NCBI GenBank assembly: GCA_933228675.1
Contig: OW121740.1
Span: forward strand, 58,653,000 to 58,716,999
Reading direction: 5' to 3'
Source of the DNA: Stomorhina lunata
Lineage: Eukaryota; Arthropoda; Insecta; Diptera; Rhiniidae
Length of the DNA stretch: 64,000 bases
Notes under the pieces: generated by a model
Seen by the model: only the letters and a program-made list of their open reading frames with translations
What the model was told of the DNA's origin: nothing
The model's database searches: none
Position numbers and translations under genes: made by a program
In this document: positions 1-12,219 of the stretch, in pieces
Layout of the letters: each line of letters starts with the position of its first letter
Numbering within the stretch: the first letter of the stretch is position 1

Positions 1-2958
1 CATTTTTGATAGAAAATAGCAATGACATAAATTTTCTATAGAAAATTTTTCACTGAAATAAATTTTCTATAGAAAATTTGTCACTGACATACAATTTTTA
101 TAGAAAATTTGTCACTGACATAAATTTTCTATAGAAATTTTGTCACTGTCATAGATTTTCTATAGAAAATTTGTCACTGACATCAATTTTCTATAGAAAA
201 TTTATCACTGACATCAATTTTCTATAGAAAATTTGTCACTGACATCAATTTTCTATAGAAAATTTGTCACTGACATCAATTTTCTATAGAAAATTTGTCA
301 CTGACATCAATTTTCTATAGAAAATTTGTCACTGACATAAATTTTCTATAGAAAATTTGTCACTGTCATAGATTTTCTATAGAAAATTTGTCACTGTCAT
401 AGATTTTCTATAGAAAAGTTTTCACTGACATACATTTTCTATAGAAAATTTATCACTGACATCAATTTTCTATAGAAAATTTATCACTGACATCAATTTT
501 CTATAGAAAATTTGTCACTGACATCAATTTTCTATAGAAAATTTGTCACTGACATAAATTTTCTATAGAAAATTTGTCACTGTCATAGATTTTCTATAGA
601 AAATTTGTCACTGTCATAGATTTTCTATAGAAAATTTTTCACTGACATAAATTTTCTACAGAAAATTTATCACTGACATAAATTTTCTATAGAAAATTTA
701 TCACTGACATATATTTTCTATAGAAAATTTTTCACTGACATAAATTTTCTATAGAAAATTTTTCACTGACATAAAGTTTTTATAGAAAATTTTTCACTGA
801 CATAAAATTTTTATAGAAAATTTGTCACTGACATAAATTTTCTATAGAAAATTTATGTCAGTGACATAAATTTTCTATACAAAATTTGTTACTGACATAA
901 ACATTTTCTATGGAAACTTTGTCACAGAAATAAGTTTTCTATAGAAAATTTTTCACTGACATAAATTTTTTATATAGAAAATTTATCACTGAAATAAATT
1001 TTCTATAGAAAATTTATCACTGAAATATATTTTCTATAGAAAATTTATCACTGAAATAAATTTTCTATAGAAAATTTATCACTGAAATAAATTTTCTATA
1101 GAAAATTTATCACTGAAATAAATTTTCTATAGAAAATTTATCACTGAAATAAATTTTCTATAGAAAATTTATCACTGATATAAATTTGCTATAGAAAATT
1201 TATCACTGACATAAATTTTCTATAGAAATTAGTCACTGACATTAGTCACTGACACAAATTTTCTATAGAAAATTTGTCACTGACAAAAATTTTCTATAGA
1301 AAATTTGTCACTGAGATAAATTTTCTATAGAAAATTCATCACTGACATAGATTTTCTATAGAAAATTTGTGTCAGTGATAAATTTGTTATAGACGATTTA
1401 TGACAGTGACAAATTTTCTATAGAAAATGTATGTCAGTGGTAAATTTTTTATAGAAAATTTATATCAGTGACAAATTTTGTCACTGACACAAATTTTCTA
1501 TAGAAAATTTGTCACTGACACAAATTTTCTACAGAATATTTGTCACTGACACAAATTTTCTATAGAAAATTTGTCACTGATACAAATTTTTTATAGAAAA
1601 TTTGTCACTGACACAAATTTTCTATAGAAAATTTGTCACTGACACAAATTTTCTATAGAAAATTTGTCACTGAAACAAATTTTCTATAGAAAATTTGTCA
1701 CTGACACAAATTTTCTATAGAAAATTTGTCACTGACACAAATTTTCTATAGAAAATCTATGTCAGTGATAAATTTTCTATAGAAAATCTATGTCAGTGAT
1801 AAATTTGTTATAGACAATTTATGACAGTGACAAATTTTCTATAGAAAATGTATGTCAGTGGTAAATTTTTTATAGAAAATTTATATCAGTGACAAATTTT
1901 GTCACTGACACAAATTTTCTATAGAAAATTTGTCACTGACACAAATTTTCTACAGAATACTTGTCACTGACACAAATTTTCTATAGAAAATTTGTCACTG
2001 ATACAAATTTTCTATAGAAAATTTGTCACTGACAAAAATTTTCTATAGAAAATTTGTCACTGACACAAATTTTCTATAGAAAATTTGTCACTGACACAAA
2101 TTTTCTATAGAAAATTTGTCACTGACACAAATTTTCTATAGAAAATTTGTCACTGACACAAATTTTCTATAGAAAATTTGTCACTGACACAAATTTTCTA
2201 TAGAAAATTTGTCACTGACACAAATTTTCTATAGAAAATTTGTCACTGACACAAATTTTCTATAGAAAATTTGTCACTGACACAAATTTTCTATAGAAAA
2301 TTTGTCACTGACACAAATTTTCTATAGAAAATTTGTCACTGACACAAATTTTCTATAGAAAATTTGTCACTGACACAAATTTTCTATAGAAAATTTGTCA
2401 CTGACACAAATTTTCTATAGAAAATTTGTCACTGACACAAATTTTCTATAGAAAATTTGTCACTGACACAAATTTTCTATAGAAAATTTGTCACTGACAC
2501 AAATTTTCTATAGAAAATTTGTCACTGACACAAATTTTCTATAGAAAATTTGTCACTGACACAAATTTTCTATAGAAAATTTGTCACTGACACAAATTTT
2601 CTATAGAAAATTTGTCACTGTCACAAATTTTCTATAGAAAATTTGTCACTGACACAAATTTTCTATAGAAAATTTGTCACTGACACAAATTTTCTATAGA
2701 AAATTTGTCACTGACACAAATTTTCGATAGAAAATTTGTTACTGACATAAATTTTCTAAAGAAATTTTGTCAATGACATAAATTATCTATAGAAAACTTG
2801 TCACTCACATAAATTTTCTACAGAAAACTTGTCACTGACATAAATTTTCTATACAACATTTGTCACTGACATACATTTGATGTAAAAAATTTGTCTCTGA
2901 CATAATTTTTCGATAGGAAATTTGTCACTGACATACATTTTCTATAGAAATTTGTCGC
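1..2958. repeat. 31-bp palindromic satellite array (about 95 units)
   Basis: Head-to-tail array that is already running at base 1, so it continues outside the window. The unit is a 20-bp perfect palindrome, AAATTTTCTATAGAAAATTT, followed by an 11-bp spacer close to GTCACTGACAC, 31 bp in all. Units at about 2040-2720 are almost identical, while both ends are more diverged (for example 770-980 and 2740-2958). The spacer is found reversed (GTCAGTGA) near 855, 1366-1480 and 1755-1890. A block of about 190 bp starting at 1381 recurs at 1802, an offset of 421 bp. No coding potential. The function is unknown; satellite DNA is the plain reading. Confidence 0.95.
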
Positions 2959-4066
2959 CAAAAAAATGTTTGATTACTTAACTTAAAATGATTTAATTCC
3001 TTTAAATGTCAGTTTCCAGGAAAACATTTCCACCATTGATACTCAGACCCATATGAGTGAGTCTATGTTCGCACACTGTGTTTGGAGATATGTGGATTCT
3101 AGTTCGATGGTTCAATTTAACAACTGACACTTTTAATGCTTTTAACAGGTTATTACGATTTTACTATTTATTTTTTTATTATAAGTTTTTCATTTGTTCC
3201 TCGTAAATGCGTTTTCTTTCTACGACTTTTTCGCTTTAATATTCTCAGACATTGCAAAAGTTTATGTTCGACGATTGTCTATGGTATTTTTTAGTTTTTG
3301 TGATTTTTATTTTTTTTTTGGTTTAAATAGAAATTGATTTTTTTTGTTTGTTATGTTGCTGTTGAGTTTTTTTAAGTTCATTCTTAAAATTTTTGCACAT
3401 TTATGGTTTGTCTTGAGTTTAGGTTGATTTTTCTGTTGATTTGTTATTTTGTTTTTGTGCTCGTAACTCACGGCCCATTGTAGCAATTTCAACATAAATG
3501 GACGGACGCACGGGCGTTTAGACAGAGGGACGCAAGGGCGGTTGAATGGATAAAGGTACCATATCCAACCAGGCAACCAACAACCGATCGGCTGACTTAA
3601 ATGACACAACAAAACAAGAATCAATGATCGCTATTGCACAATGGAACAGAAAAAAAAAAATAAAAATCGAAAAACAACAAACGCAGGATAATGGCCTTTA
3701 AAATTGAAATTCTTGAGATGTATCGAATGCAAGAAAAAGAAAAACCTGAAATTAAATGAATGTCTTCGTTTGTTTTATCCTTTGTATAACTATTAACGAT
3801 GATTTATTTTATTTTTATTCCGAACATCTCGGTTAATAATACAAATAAATAACAAAATTGAAAATGAAAATAATTGATGGATTTACTTGGCTGAAGTGTA
3901 AATAGAAAAACAATAAATAATAATTTGAAATGTGGTATTGGAAAATTACAATAATTAGGAGGTGATAACAAGCAGATGCATTTTTGAAATGATCTGTCCT
4001 ATATCATTAAGACACATATCGAGAGCATATATTCAATACCGACTAGAATGTTTTTAAGGAGTGCCA
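2959..4066. other. AT-rich spacer, no gene seen
   Basis: Low-complexity T-rich sequence. The only GC-richer stretch is 3480-3610, with repeated GGACG/GGGCG words. It gives a short reading frame on the minus strand with a Lys/Asn-rich composition and no recognisable domain. Confidence 0.5.
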
Positions 4067-4817
4067 AGGGTATTATAAGTTTGTGCTGATGTATGTAACG
4101 CATAGAAATATTTGTCTTAGACCCATCTTTTAGTATACCAAAAGGCTTAGAATCACTTTCTGAGTCGATTTAGCGATGTCCGTTTTTCCGTCCGTCTGGC
4201 TGGCTGGCTGGACCCCCATGTAAACCTTGTAATCAAACTACAGGTCGCAATTCTAAAGATAATTTGATGAAAATTGGCACAGATCATTTTTGATAATGGG
4301 ACCATGGCTATTGAAATCCGTTAAAATCGGTCCATAATTTATGGTACCTCCCATAGGTCCCACTACCCGGAATTGATATATTGGCCACACAAATCAATAT
4401 TTTTTCATGAAATTTAAAACAAATACTGCTTATATAAACTTAAATCCCTGTACCAAATTTCGTTGAAATCGGTCCACATTTGACCATAGCTCCCATACAA
4501 ACTCTTTTCTCCAAACGCACTAAATTAGACAAAATTCACTAAAACGCTCGTAAATCCAAAGATAATGAGAATTTTAAGTTTATTTTTTGCATACATAATT
4601 TTTGTAACAACTGTAATCAATCCACATTTGACCCTAGCTCTCATATAAGTCCAAATAGCGGAAACAGCTTAAATGTATAAGTTTTGAGAATATGTTTGTA
4701 TGATGGTAAAATAAATCAAGTATTTGTCTTTATACAGGAAAAAGAACACCTTTGACCTTAATGGTGAAGGGTATCGTATGGTCGGGCATGAGCGACTATA
4801 GCACTTTCTTACTTGTT
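4067..4817 (+). repeat. Dispersed repeat family R, copy 1
   Basis: About 750 bp that recurs at 29821-30592 and 50640-51421, and in pieces at 24958-25204 plus 26503-26800. Landmarks shared by the copies are GGGTATTATAAGTTTGTGCT at the start, the GTCCGTCCGTCTGGCTGGCT block near 4180, CATAGCTCCCATACAAACTC near 4485, and the end GTCGGGC..CGACTATAGCACTTTCTTACTTGTT. There is no open frame, so it is presumably a non-autonomous mobile element. The superfamily cannot be told from what I see: no clear TIR, and the ends are defined only by where the copies stop matching. Confidence 0.8.
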
Positions 4818-4998
4818 AATTAGGAGGTTATGTAAACAAACAAAATTGTGACAATTCATCTCATCAACAAAAAGTGTTAATAAGGGCCAACTGAGATTCT
4901 AAAATAATTAATTCGGCGAAGCATAAAAAGAAGAACATATCAGTGTTATAGGTGGGGTTTTACGCCAATTTACTTCCTCAAATTTGCCCACTCATTCA

Positions 4999-5750
4999 CA
5001 GGGACCGTAACTGTTATAACTTTTATCGTAAAAGTCAGAAAATAAAAGTTATTTTTTGACTTTTATTTTTTCTAGCAAAAATAAAAGTTATTTTTTTACT
5101 TTTATTTTTTCGAGCAAAAATAACAGTTATTTTTGACTTTTATTATTTCGAGCATGAATAAAAGTTATTTTTTGACTTTATTTTTTTCGAGCAGAAATAA
5201 AAGTTATTTTTTGACTTTTATTTTTTCGAGCAGAAATAAAAGTTACTTTTGTTTAAATTCATGATAAATTTATTGAAAATTTTTGTCAAACAAAGATAAT
5301 TTTTCAGTGAAAATAATTTGCATATGCTCAAAAATTAATGGAGTTGAGTTTCGCAATCATAATTAGGGTTGAAAACACAAAAATAACTTTTATTTCTGCT
5401 CGAAAAAATAAAAGTCAAAAAATAACTTTTATTTTTGCTCGAAAAAATAAAAGTCAAAAAATAACTTTTATTCATGATCGAAATAATAAAAGTGAAAATT
5501 AACTGTTATTTTTGCTTGAAAAAATAAAAGTTAAAAAATAACTTTTATTTTTGCTCAAAAAAATAAAAATCAAAAAATAACAGTTATTTTTTTCTAAAAA
5601 ATAAAAATCAGATTTTTAAAAATCATCGCATCTTATGAAAATTTTGTCCAAGACTATCAAAATGGTATACTTGGTTTTATTCTCCGACATTTCCTTGCGG
5701 TTGCTCTTTTTAATCAAAAATTCAAAAATAACAGTTATTTTCGGTCCCTG
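4999..5750. mobile_element. hAT-like foldback MITE, copy 1
   Basis: A 752-bp non-coding element starting CAGGGACCGTAACTGTTATA and ending with the inverse (AACAGTTATTTTCGGTCCCTG). It is flanked by an 8-bp near-duplication, CTCATTCA (4991-4998) and CTCATCCA (5751-5758). The arms are built from repeats of AAATAAAAGTTATTTTTTGACTTTT with a CGAGC linker; in the right half the same repeats run in reverse, around a unique core at about 5236-5390. CAGGG termini and an 8-bp target duplication are hAT hallmarks. The second copy at 23809-24559 has a perfect duplication and fixes the ends. Confidence 0.88.
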
Positions 5751-5758
5751 CTCATCCA

Positions 5759-6419
5759 TTTCTACTATGTGAAAAAAATTGCAGTACGAAAAAATTACCA
5801 TCATTAGAACTTGAAATCGGCATCAATTATGATTCAACTCATTGGACAACATTGTAGGATTTTCGCGATAGGTCATCAAAACCATTGAATCCCTTTTGGG
5901 TTTCGATATAGAGGAAGTCACACACAGGGTTCTAATAATTCAGTAGATCACAATTTATAGATATCAATCTTTGACATAATAAATAAATTTCTTAACAAAA
6001 ATGTTTCTGATGTTGATTACAAATCGATCTACGTATTAGAAATGAAACTGTTTAATGTAAAAACCTGTCGATTTAGTAAATGTTGGTCTTTTTTTAAGAT
6101 TTCAATAGTATTTTGTACTTCTTCAAATACCCAAATCATGAAGAAATATAACTAAAGCTTATATATTATTTAAGTTATATTTCTTTTATACCTACATATC
6201 GTCGATCTCATGTAGAAAAGACCTAACTCACACTTTTTCGAAATTGATTTGTGATTCCAATGCATTCACACAAAAATTTAAGGCAATTTTACCGAAATTA
6301 GAAGTTATTTAAGTAATTTTCTAAAAAGCCTTAACTTATTCAAAAAAAAAAAAATATATATTTTTCAAAAGACCTATCTCTCCAAGTTACGAGTCGTTGG
6401 ATCTAATATAAAACTTTGG
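5759..6419. other. Spacer, no gene seen
   Basis: AT-rich unique sequence. I see no open frame of substance, repeat or RNA gene in it. Confidence 0.4.
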
Positions 6420-7795
6420 AATCTTAAAGCTTTCAGTTTGATGTATAATAATTTCTTATACGAAACTTTTGCCGTCAAATTTTCGGATGGAAAACTTTTC
6501 CTTAGAAAATTTGAAATATCAAAAGATTTCCTATAGGTTAGTTTTAACTTTCCTATAGGTAACTTTAAATATCATTCACTAAAAACATTCCACATCGAAA
6601 ACTTTCCAATAAAAAACTGCCATAATCTAAAGTTTTTGAATATAAAGGTTTCGTATAAAAAACTCTCGATATTGAAAGATTTCTTATATAAAACTTTTCT
6701 ATAAAAATCTTTGAATATCAAAAGTTGCCAATAGGAAGCTTTTGATGTAAAAAGCTTTCAATTAGAAATATTAAATATCGAAAGCTTTCCAATAAAAAAT
6801 TTTTCCAAATAAAACAATCGATATCAAAAGATTTTTTATATAAAACCTGCGTCGTCAAAATACTTTGGATAAAAAAATTTTTACACCAAAAGATTTCCTA
6901 AAGATTAGTTTAAATTTCCTACCATAATCTTAAGTATTCTTATATAAAACTTTCGACGTCGAAAGGTTTCCTATAAAAAAACTTTCGATATTGAAAGATT
7001 TCTTATATAAAACTTTTCTATAGAAATCTTTGAATATCAAAGGCTTTCCTAGTGGTAACTTTTGATGTAAAAAGCATTCAATTCAATAAAAAAGTTTTAA
7101 AAATAAAACATTCGATATCTAAGATTTCTTACATAAAACTTATGTAGTCAAAATCTTCGGATATAAATTTTTTTTACACCAACAGATTTCCTGAAGGTTA
7201 GTTTTCGAAAGCTCGAAAGCTTTCTATGGATTTCCTTCATAAAACTTTCAATGTCGAAAAACTAAACTTTCGATATCGAAAGACTTTCTAAACTAAGAAA
7301 ACTTTTGTTTTCCTATATAAAACTTTGAATATCGGAAGATTTCATATAGAAAACATGTAATATCTAAAGCTTTCCTATAGAAAGAAAACTTTCTTATTGA
7401 ACAATTTTCTATACAAAACCTTCAATATCTAAAGATTTCCTACAAAAATATTCGATATCAAAAGATTTTCTATAGACAACATTGGCTATCGAAAGCTTTC
7501 CCATATAAAACTTTCGTTATCGAATGATTTTCTATATAAAACATTGGCTATCGAATGATTTTCTATAGAAAGCTTTTGATTTTCTACGTAAAATTTTGAA
7601 TATCGAAAGATTTCATATGATTAGCATTTGATGGCAAATATTTTAAATCGAAAGCTTTCCTATAAAAAAGAAAACTGTCGTATCGAAACATTTTATATAG
7701 AAAACCATCAATATCAAAAGTTTTCCTATAGAAAATATTGGCTATCAAAAGCTTTCCTCTTTCTATAGAAAACATTCACTATTGAATACTTTAAT
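6420..7795. repeat. Degenerate minisatellite (TTTCGATATCGAAAG / CCTATAGAAA)
   Basis: About 1.4 kb of diverged tandem units combining a palindrome close to CTTTCGATATCGAAAG with a second dyad close to TTTCCTATAGAAA. The period is roughly 30-36 bp, but drift and indels make it irregular. The short frame read across it on the minus strand (about 7584-7775) is a by-product of the repeat. The composition resembles the left-edge satellite, although the units are different. Confidence 0.75.
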
Positions 7796-8478
7796 TAATA
7801 CAAATTGTTGTGATTGCTAAAGAAAATAGCCCTAAGTTACATTTGTGCTCTAAAATGAGACTACTAAAGCCCAATTTAGTTTTATATATTTAAAAAAAAA
7901 AGTTTTGAAAACACGAATTTGGTTCATTTTGTTTCAATTACAAGTTTAAATCTGTTTTTATCTTCTCCTGTAAAGTTTCAAATATGAGAGTTAGGGCCTT
8001 TCCAACGATTAGACTGTGTATGGGTATTTTTTTTCCAATTCCGAAACGTATACCTTCCATTTTTTCCTTTTGATCAGTATAAAAGCCATGTAATAAGTAT
8101 CGAATTTATCAGCTGTGAAGTAATTGTATAAATAAAACTTAAATGACCCATTTTTTGTCGAAATTTAGACACACAATTTCATAATTGTGTGTTAAAATAA
8201 AGAAAATAAAATGTTGACCTTTGCCCATGGGGAAAAATGGGTTAAGCTTCATAGTTTCCTATTTTATTGCCCCATTCTGTCCTCTCTGTGGAAAAGGTTC
8301 TAAATTGAAGAACCGTATCGAATATCTTAAAAACGATTAGCAATTTTTTCATTTAACGGGAACGTTGGCTTCCTTGGGTACATCCACCTCTCATCACAAT
8401 AACATGTATAAATAGCATGTCAGTTCCCTAGTGTTACCGACTGCCCCTCAATTTGGAACTGCTGGTATATATAAAAAA
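7796..8478. other. Spacer, no gene seen
   Basis: AT-rich sequence between the minisatellite and the first DD37E element. No coding or structural feature recognised. Confidence 0.4.
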
Positions 8479-9758
8479 AATTTGTAGTTGGATTTTCTTA
8501 AATAAAAATCAAACCTTTTAATATAAAAACTCTACAAAATACGCAAATATAATGTCATATTATACAAAATCATTTAGCATTAAAATGTTTACTTAGTACT
8601 CGGGTTTTGCAAAATTATCGACTTTTTTCGGAAACCCTCCCATTGAAGATTTTACAGTTGCTTCTGATACCTTTTTGGAGCATGTGTTCCACCTGCGCTT
8701 AAAATCGGACATGTTCTTGGAAATCTTTCCTGTGTTCTTCAATTCCTTTTTTACCAGAGCCCAATACCTTTCCACAGGCCGAAGTTCTGGACAGTTAGGT
8801 GGATTTGCCTCTCGTGGTACAAAAATGACATTATTCTTTGAGTACCACTCAAGTGCCTTTTTTCCATAATGGCATGATGCCAAATCGGGCCAAAAAAATG
8901 TAGTCACTCTGTGCTCTCTTAAGAAGGGTAACAACCGTTTTTGTAGGCACTCCTTTATATAAATTTCTGTGTTTATTGTGCCAGATGCCACAAATACTTT
9001 ACTTCTTTTGCCACAACTGCAAATAGCTTGCAACACGAGAAACTTCTTAGGGAATTTTGTTTGTTTTTTTGTGCGAAACTCCTGCCGAACATTGCCCCGT
9101 TTATCGGCAACATAAAAATCTTGACCAGGAAGTTGAGAAAAGTCTGCCAGTACGTATGTTTCATCATCCATCATACAACAGGTGTATTTTTTTATAAAAT
9201 CAGACTTCAATTTTTTCGCTCGTTTTTTTGCTTCTAAGTTCTTTATAGCATTGCGATCTGGAACCTTTTGGACTTTGTATGTCTTCAGTCCAGCATAAGC
9301 TTTGACTCTATGTGCAAAATTCGTAGAACATTTCACCGTACGAGCTGCTTTTCTTAAAGAAGTGTTAGGCGCTCTTCGAAAGAGTCGCTCGACTTCGTTT
9401 GCCTTACCAATATCTGTAGGACCTTTTTTCCTCCCTGATCCAGGTTTTCTTTCAATGCTCAGGTTTTCCTTATACCGTCTGATGGCATTAGAAACCGTTC
9501 GAGGGTAAACTTTCAAATTTTTAGCTATTTTTTTAAAAGTCCATGACGGATTTTTTTGAAAAGTTTTAATTATATTTTCACGAACTTTTTTTTCGCAGTC
9601 CATTTTGATTGAAATAAGTATTGAAAATTAATAATTTCTAAAATAATAGTATCTGACATATCTATAGAAACTAACTTGATCAAAAAATAAATTATTTCTT
9701 GCACTATGGATAAATTTTGTCTAAAATAGTAAATGCATATTTTTTTTAGAACACTCTT
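8479..9758 (-). mobile_element. DD37E Tc1/mariner element, copy 1 (one terminus lost)
   Basis: Minus-strand element. Its left terminus is intact at the high-coordinate end: AAGAGTGTTCTAAAAAAA read on the minus strand, followed outward by TA at 9759-9760. At the low-coordinate end homology to the other copies starts at about 8479, so the terminal AAGAGTGCTCTA seen in copies 3 and 4 is missing and no TA-TIR junction is visible. The internal gene is uninterrupted, but loss of one TIR makes this copy immobile by itself. Sister copies lie at 12649, 28284 and 33884, with an old relic at 23526-24957. Confidence 0.9.
8593..9603 (-). CDS. DD37E (ITm-type) Tc1/mariner transposase
   Basis: Uninterrupted 336-codon frame from ATG. 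Such an enzyme would bind the element TIRs in the nucleus and catalyse cut-and-paste insertion at TA. An N-terminal helix-turn-helix lies at about residues 19-47 and a second at about 81-110, separated by a basic linker with GSGRKKGP (55-62). The acidic triad is D147 in MDDET, D240 in WPDLASCHYG and E278 in RPVERYW, with 37 residues between the last two, which defines DD37E (known from mosquitoes and other animals). The length fits the superfamily (about 330-350 aa). Oddity: residue 191 is Leu where copies 3 and 4 have Trp (LVWQAIC). The frame is complete, but the element lacks a terminus, so it could act only in trans. Activity is not shown. Confidence 0.88.
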   Translation of the reverse strand: MDCEKKVRENIIKTFQKNPSWTFKKIAKNLKVYPRTVSNAIRRYKENLSIERKPGSGRKKGPTDIGKANEVERLFRRAPNTSLRKAARTVKCSTNFAHRVKAYAGLKTYKVQKVPDRNAIKNLEAKKRAKKLKSDFIKKYTCCMMDDETYVLADFSQLPGQDFYVADKRGNVRQEFRTKKQTKFPKKFLVLQAICSCGKRSKVFVASGTINTEIYIKECLQKRLLPFLREHRVTTFFWPDLASCHYGKKALEWYSKNNVIFVPREANPPNCPELRPVERYWALVKKELKNTGKISKNMSDFKRRWNTCSKKVSEATVKSSMGGFPKKVDNFAKPEY

Positions 9759-9760
9759 TA

Positions 9761-10846
9761 AGTATTCATTACGACTTTTGTTTTGTTTTCATTACTTTAT
9801 TTTTGCTTAAACTTATGGCGGCGGCTGGTATTGGAGGATATTATGTGACCACTAAATCAGTACCCAACTATGTACCAACTAACATAAATATGTTGGTACG
9901 AGTATAAATTTAAAAATAAACGAATCCATAACGAATTGTAAAATAAGGAGTAGTATTATACATGTTTTACTGGAAAAGAATAAAATAAAGAAGCCGAACT
10001 TTTAAAAACAGAAAACAAAAATGTAGAGAAAATGATGCAAAAATACAGGGTTACTACTCGTTGGGCCAAAAGGAAGCCAAGCAAACGTTGGAATGTAGCG
10101 CTCTGATGGTTGGACGTGATATCGTTTAAAGATAGGTTACACCTTGTGACATGATTCCCTTTTTCTGTTATCATTTTCACTGAGGACTCGTGTTGCTGCT
10201 GTTTACTGCAAAAGCCATGCGAGTATAACCTTAAATTTGGAAGCTAAAACCTCGAACCATACGAAGCGTTAACAATAAGAACAACGTTGTTAATATAAAA
10301 GAAATAACGATAATAATGTTACTTTACCGGTATAAAAATATTACCATTTTTCTTTAATAAATTTTCTCTTAACAAACTGTAGAAAAGCCCAACACTTTTT
10401 GCTTCCCTTTATCTCCTTCGTTTTACTCTTTTTGTTGCTTTTAATATCCTTTTGGCATTTCACTTTTTTCTGGAAGGTTTAATGTGAACACATTCAAACT
10501 TGTCCCTTCATGTTGGACTGAAATTGGTTTGAAAGTTTGTGGTCCTAAATTGTTTTATAAATCAACATTATTGTTGCAATTTATGTACAAAAAAAAAATA
10601 TATATATAACCCTGCAAATTTAGTTAAAAGCCAAATGATTGACTGCTCGGTTTTTACTCTAGATGTTTTGCTGTTGCCAGTGATGGGATTTGTGAAAAAG
10701 TTTGGTCCCATTTTCGTCGAAAACCTATATTGTAAAGTCTTTTACTCCTTGGAAGAAATAATTTAAATTTTGGATCTCATAATACATAACAACAATAAGG
10801 CTTAAATTTCGTAGACAAACAACATTTTTTTCTCATTTTTAATATA
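9761..10846. other. Spacer, no gene seen
   Basis: AT-rich DNA with short A and TA tracts (about 10590-10608). The small frames here have no domain, no repeat counterpart and no plausible gene structure. Confidence 0.4.
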
Positions 10847-11442
10847 CAGCCTAACCATAGAACAAATTTTAAAGTCGATTTTATGTAAAGTCGACTTTTT
10901 TAATTTTTCGTACCATAAGAAATTTTTAAAATGAGACTTTAGATATAATTTTAAACAAATACATTCAAATATTACAAAAGCTTTCTTCAATAAATAGAAA
11001 TAATAAAATAAAATTTTAAAAAAATCCAAAACGAAATATTAAAAAAATTTTGTGTTCTTTAGACAAAACAGCATATCTTAATATTTTTAATTTTTTCATA
11101 ATATGATTAAAAACTTTTCATAATATGATTTAAAGCTGCTTATCAATTTTTCCAAAAAAAAAAATACATTTTTGTGAAATAATAATAGAAAACAACAATT
11201 GTTTTATGATTTCAATCCGTTTTAAAGAAATTAACTTTAAAATGTATCTAATGATTGAAAATTGTAAAAATTTCCAATTTCGACTTTACATTTTTTTTCA
11301 ACGGATCACGAAATAGAAAACATTCAAAAGAAAAAAAGCTTATTTTAGTTTTTAAAATTAAGTTCTCAAATTTAATTTAAAATTTGTTATGTGGTACGAT
11401 TTTCAAAATAAAGTCGACTTTAAATGTTCTGTTGTTAGGCTG
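10847..11442. mobile_element. Non-autonomous TIR element (CAGCCTAAC ends)
   Basis: A 596-bp AT-rich block bounded by imperfect inverted ends: CAGCCTAAC then ATAGAACA and TTTAAAGTCGA on the left, and TCGACTTTAAATGTTCT then GTTAGGCTG on the right. ATA flanks both sides, a possible 3-bp target duplication, though chance cannot be excluded in such AT-rich DNA. Interior has a second AAAGTCGACTTT dyad and no coding frame. Superfamily undetermined. Confidence 0.65.
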
Positions 11443-11764
11443 ATAGTTTTCTTTAAGGTTGATAAGTTCAACGATTTTAGCCCTTATACAATTTTTCGAT
11501 ACCATTTTTATTTTCGATTTGTCTTTGAAGACTCAAAATAGTCCACAGTTTATATTCTTTCAGTTTCGAGCATTCTCTTTAGATCTGGAACAGGAAAAAT
11601 GTTTTTGAGACCAGATTTTATCCGGAACACTTCTTACATACAAAATGATGCAGAAGATAGACTTTATCTCAAGATCTATCTTATATGGAATAACTTGGAA
11701 TCTGAAATGTTTATATTCGTCTACAAAAATGAAGACATTACACAAATATCCCATTAATTTTGAA

Positions 11765-12200
11765 TTATTTTATTGATTTTTTCCGATCAATACATGATCA
11801 AATGCATAGTTTACGATTCAATTTATTTTGATTAATTTTCAGTGGCGCCATCTGGCAACTTTGCTTAAGATCAACACATAATCAAATGCCTATAGGTACA
11901 TAGTTTACTATTCAATTCAATTAATTAAACAATTGTCAGTGGCGCCATCTATCGGGAATCAATTATTTCAACTTAGAAACCTTCGTCAGGTCATGCGCAA
12001 CAACTTTGTTAAAGATCATAGCATGATCAAATGCACAGTTTACGATTTAATTAATTTTGAGTAATTTAAGTGGAGCCACCTGTCGCAACTTGGTCATAGC
12101 AATTTAGTAATGTTCGTCGGCTCGTGCTCAACATGAGGTCATAAAATGTTTAAATGCAAAGTTTAGTATTCTATAAAGGTCATACAGACTGACAAACATT
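11765..12200 (-). repeat. Minisatellite M (CATTTGATCAT / TGGCGCCA), copy 1
   Basis: About four diverged units of roughly 110-135 bp. Each has a GATCA-containing word (CATGATCAAATGCA), GTTTACGATT, AATTAATTTT and a GTGGCGCCA block, with remnants of TTCGTCGGCTCGTGCGCAACA. The same units occur at 53930-54570 in the opposite orientation. Not coding. Tandem units of this size are often internal to Helitron-like elements, but I see no Helitron ends that I could defend. Confidence 0.75.
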
Positions 12201-12219
12201 AATTTGTATGTACATTATA

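Noticed and set aside
1..2958. CRISPR array
   Set aside because: Regular spacing, but the spacers are identical from unit to unit and the DNA is eukaryotic; this is a satellite.
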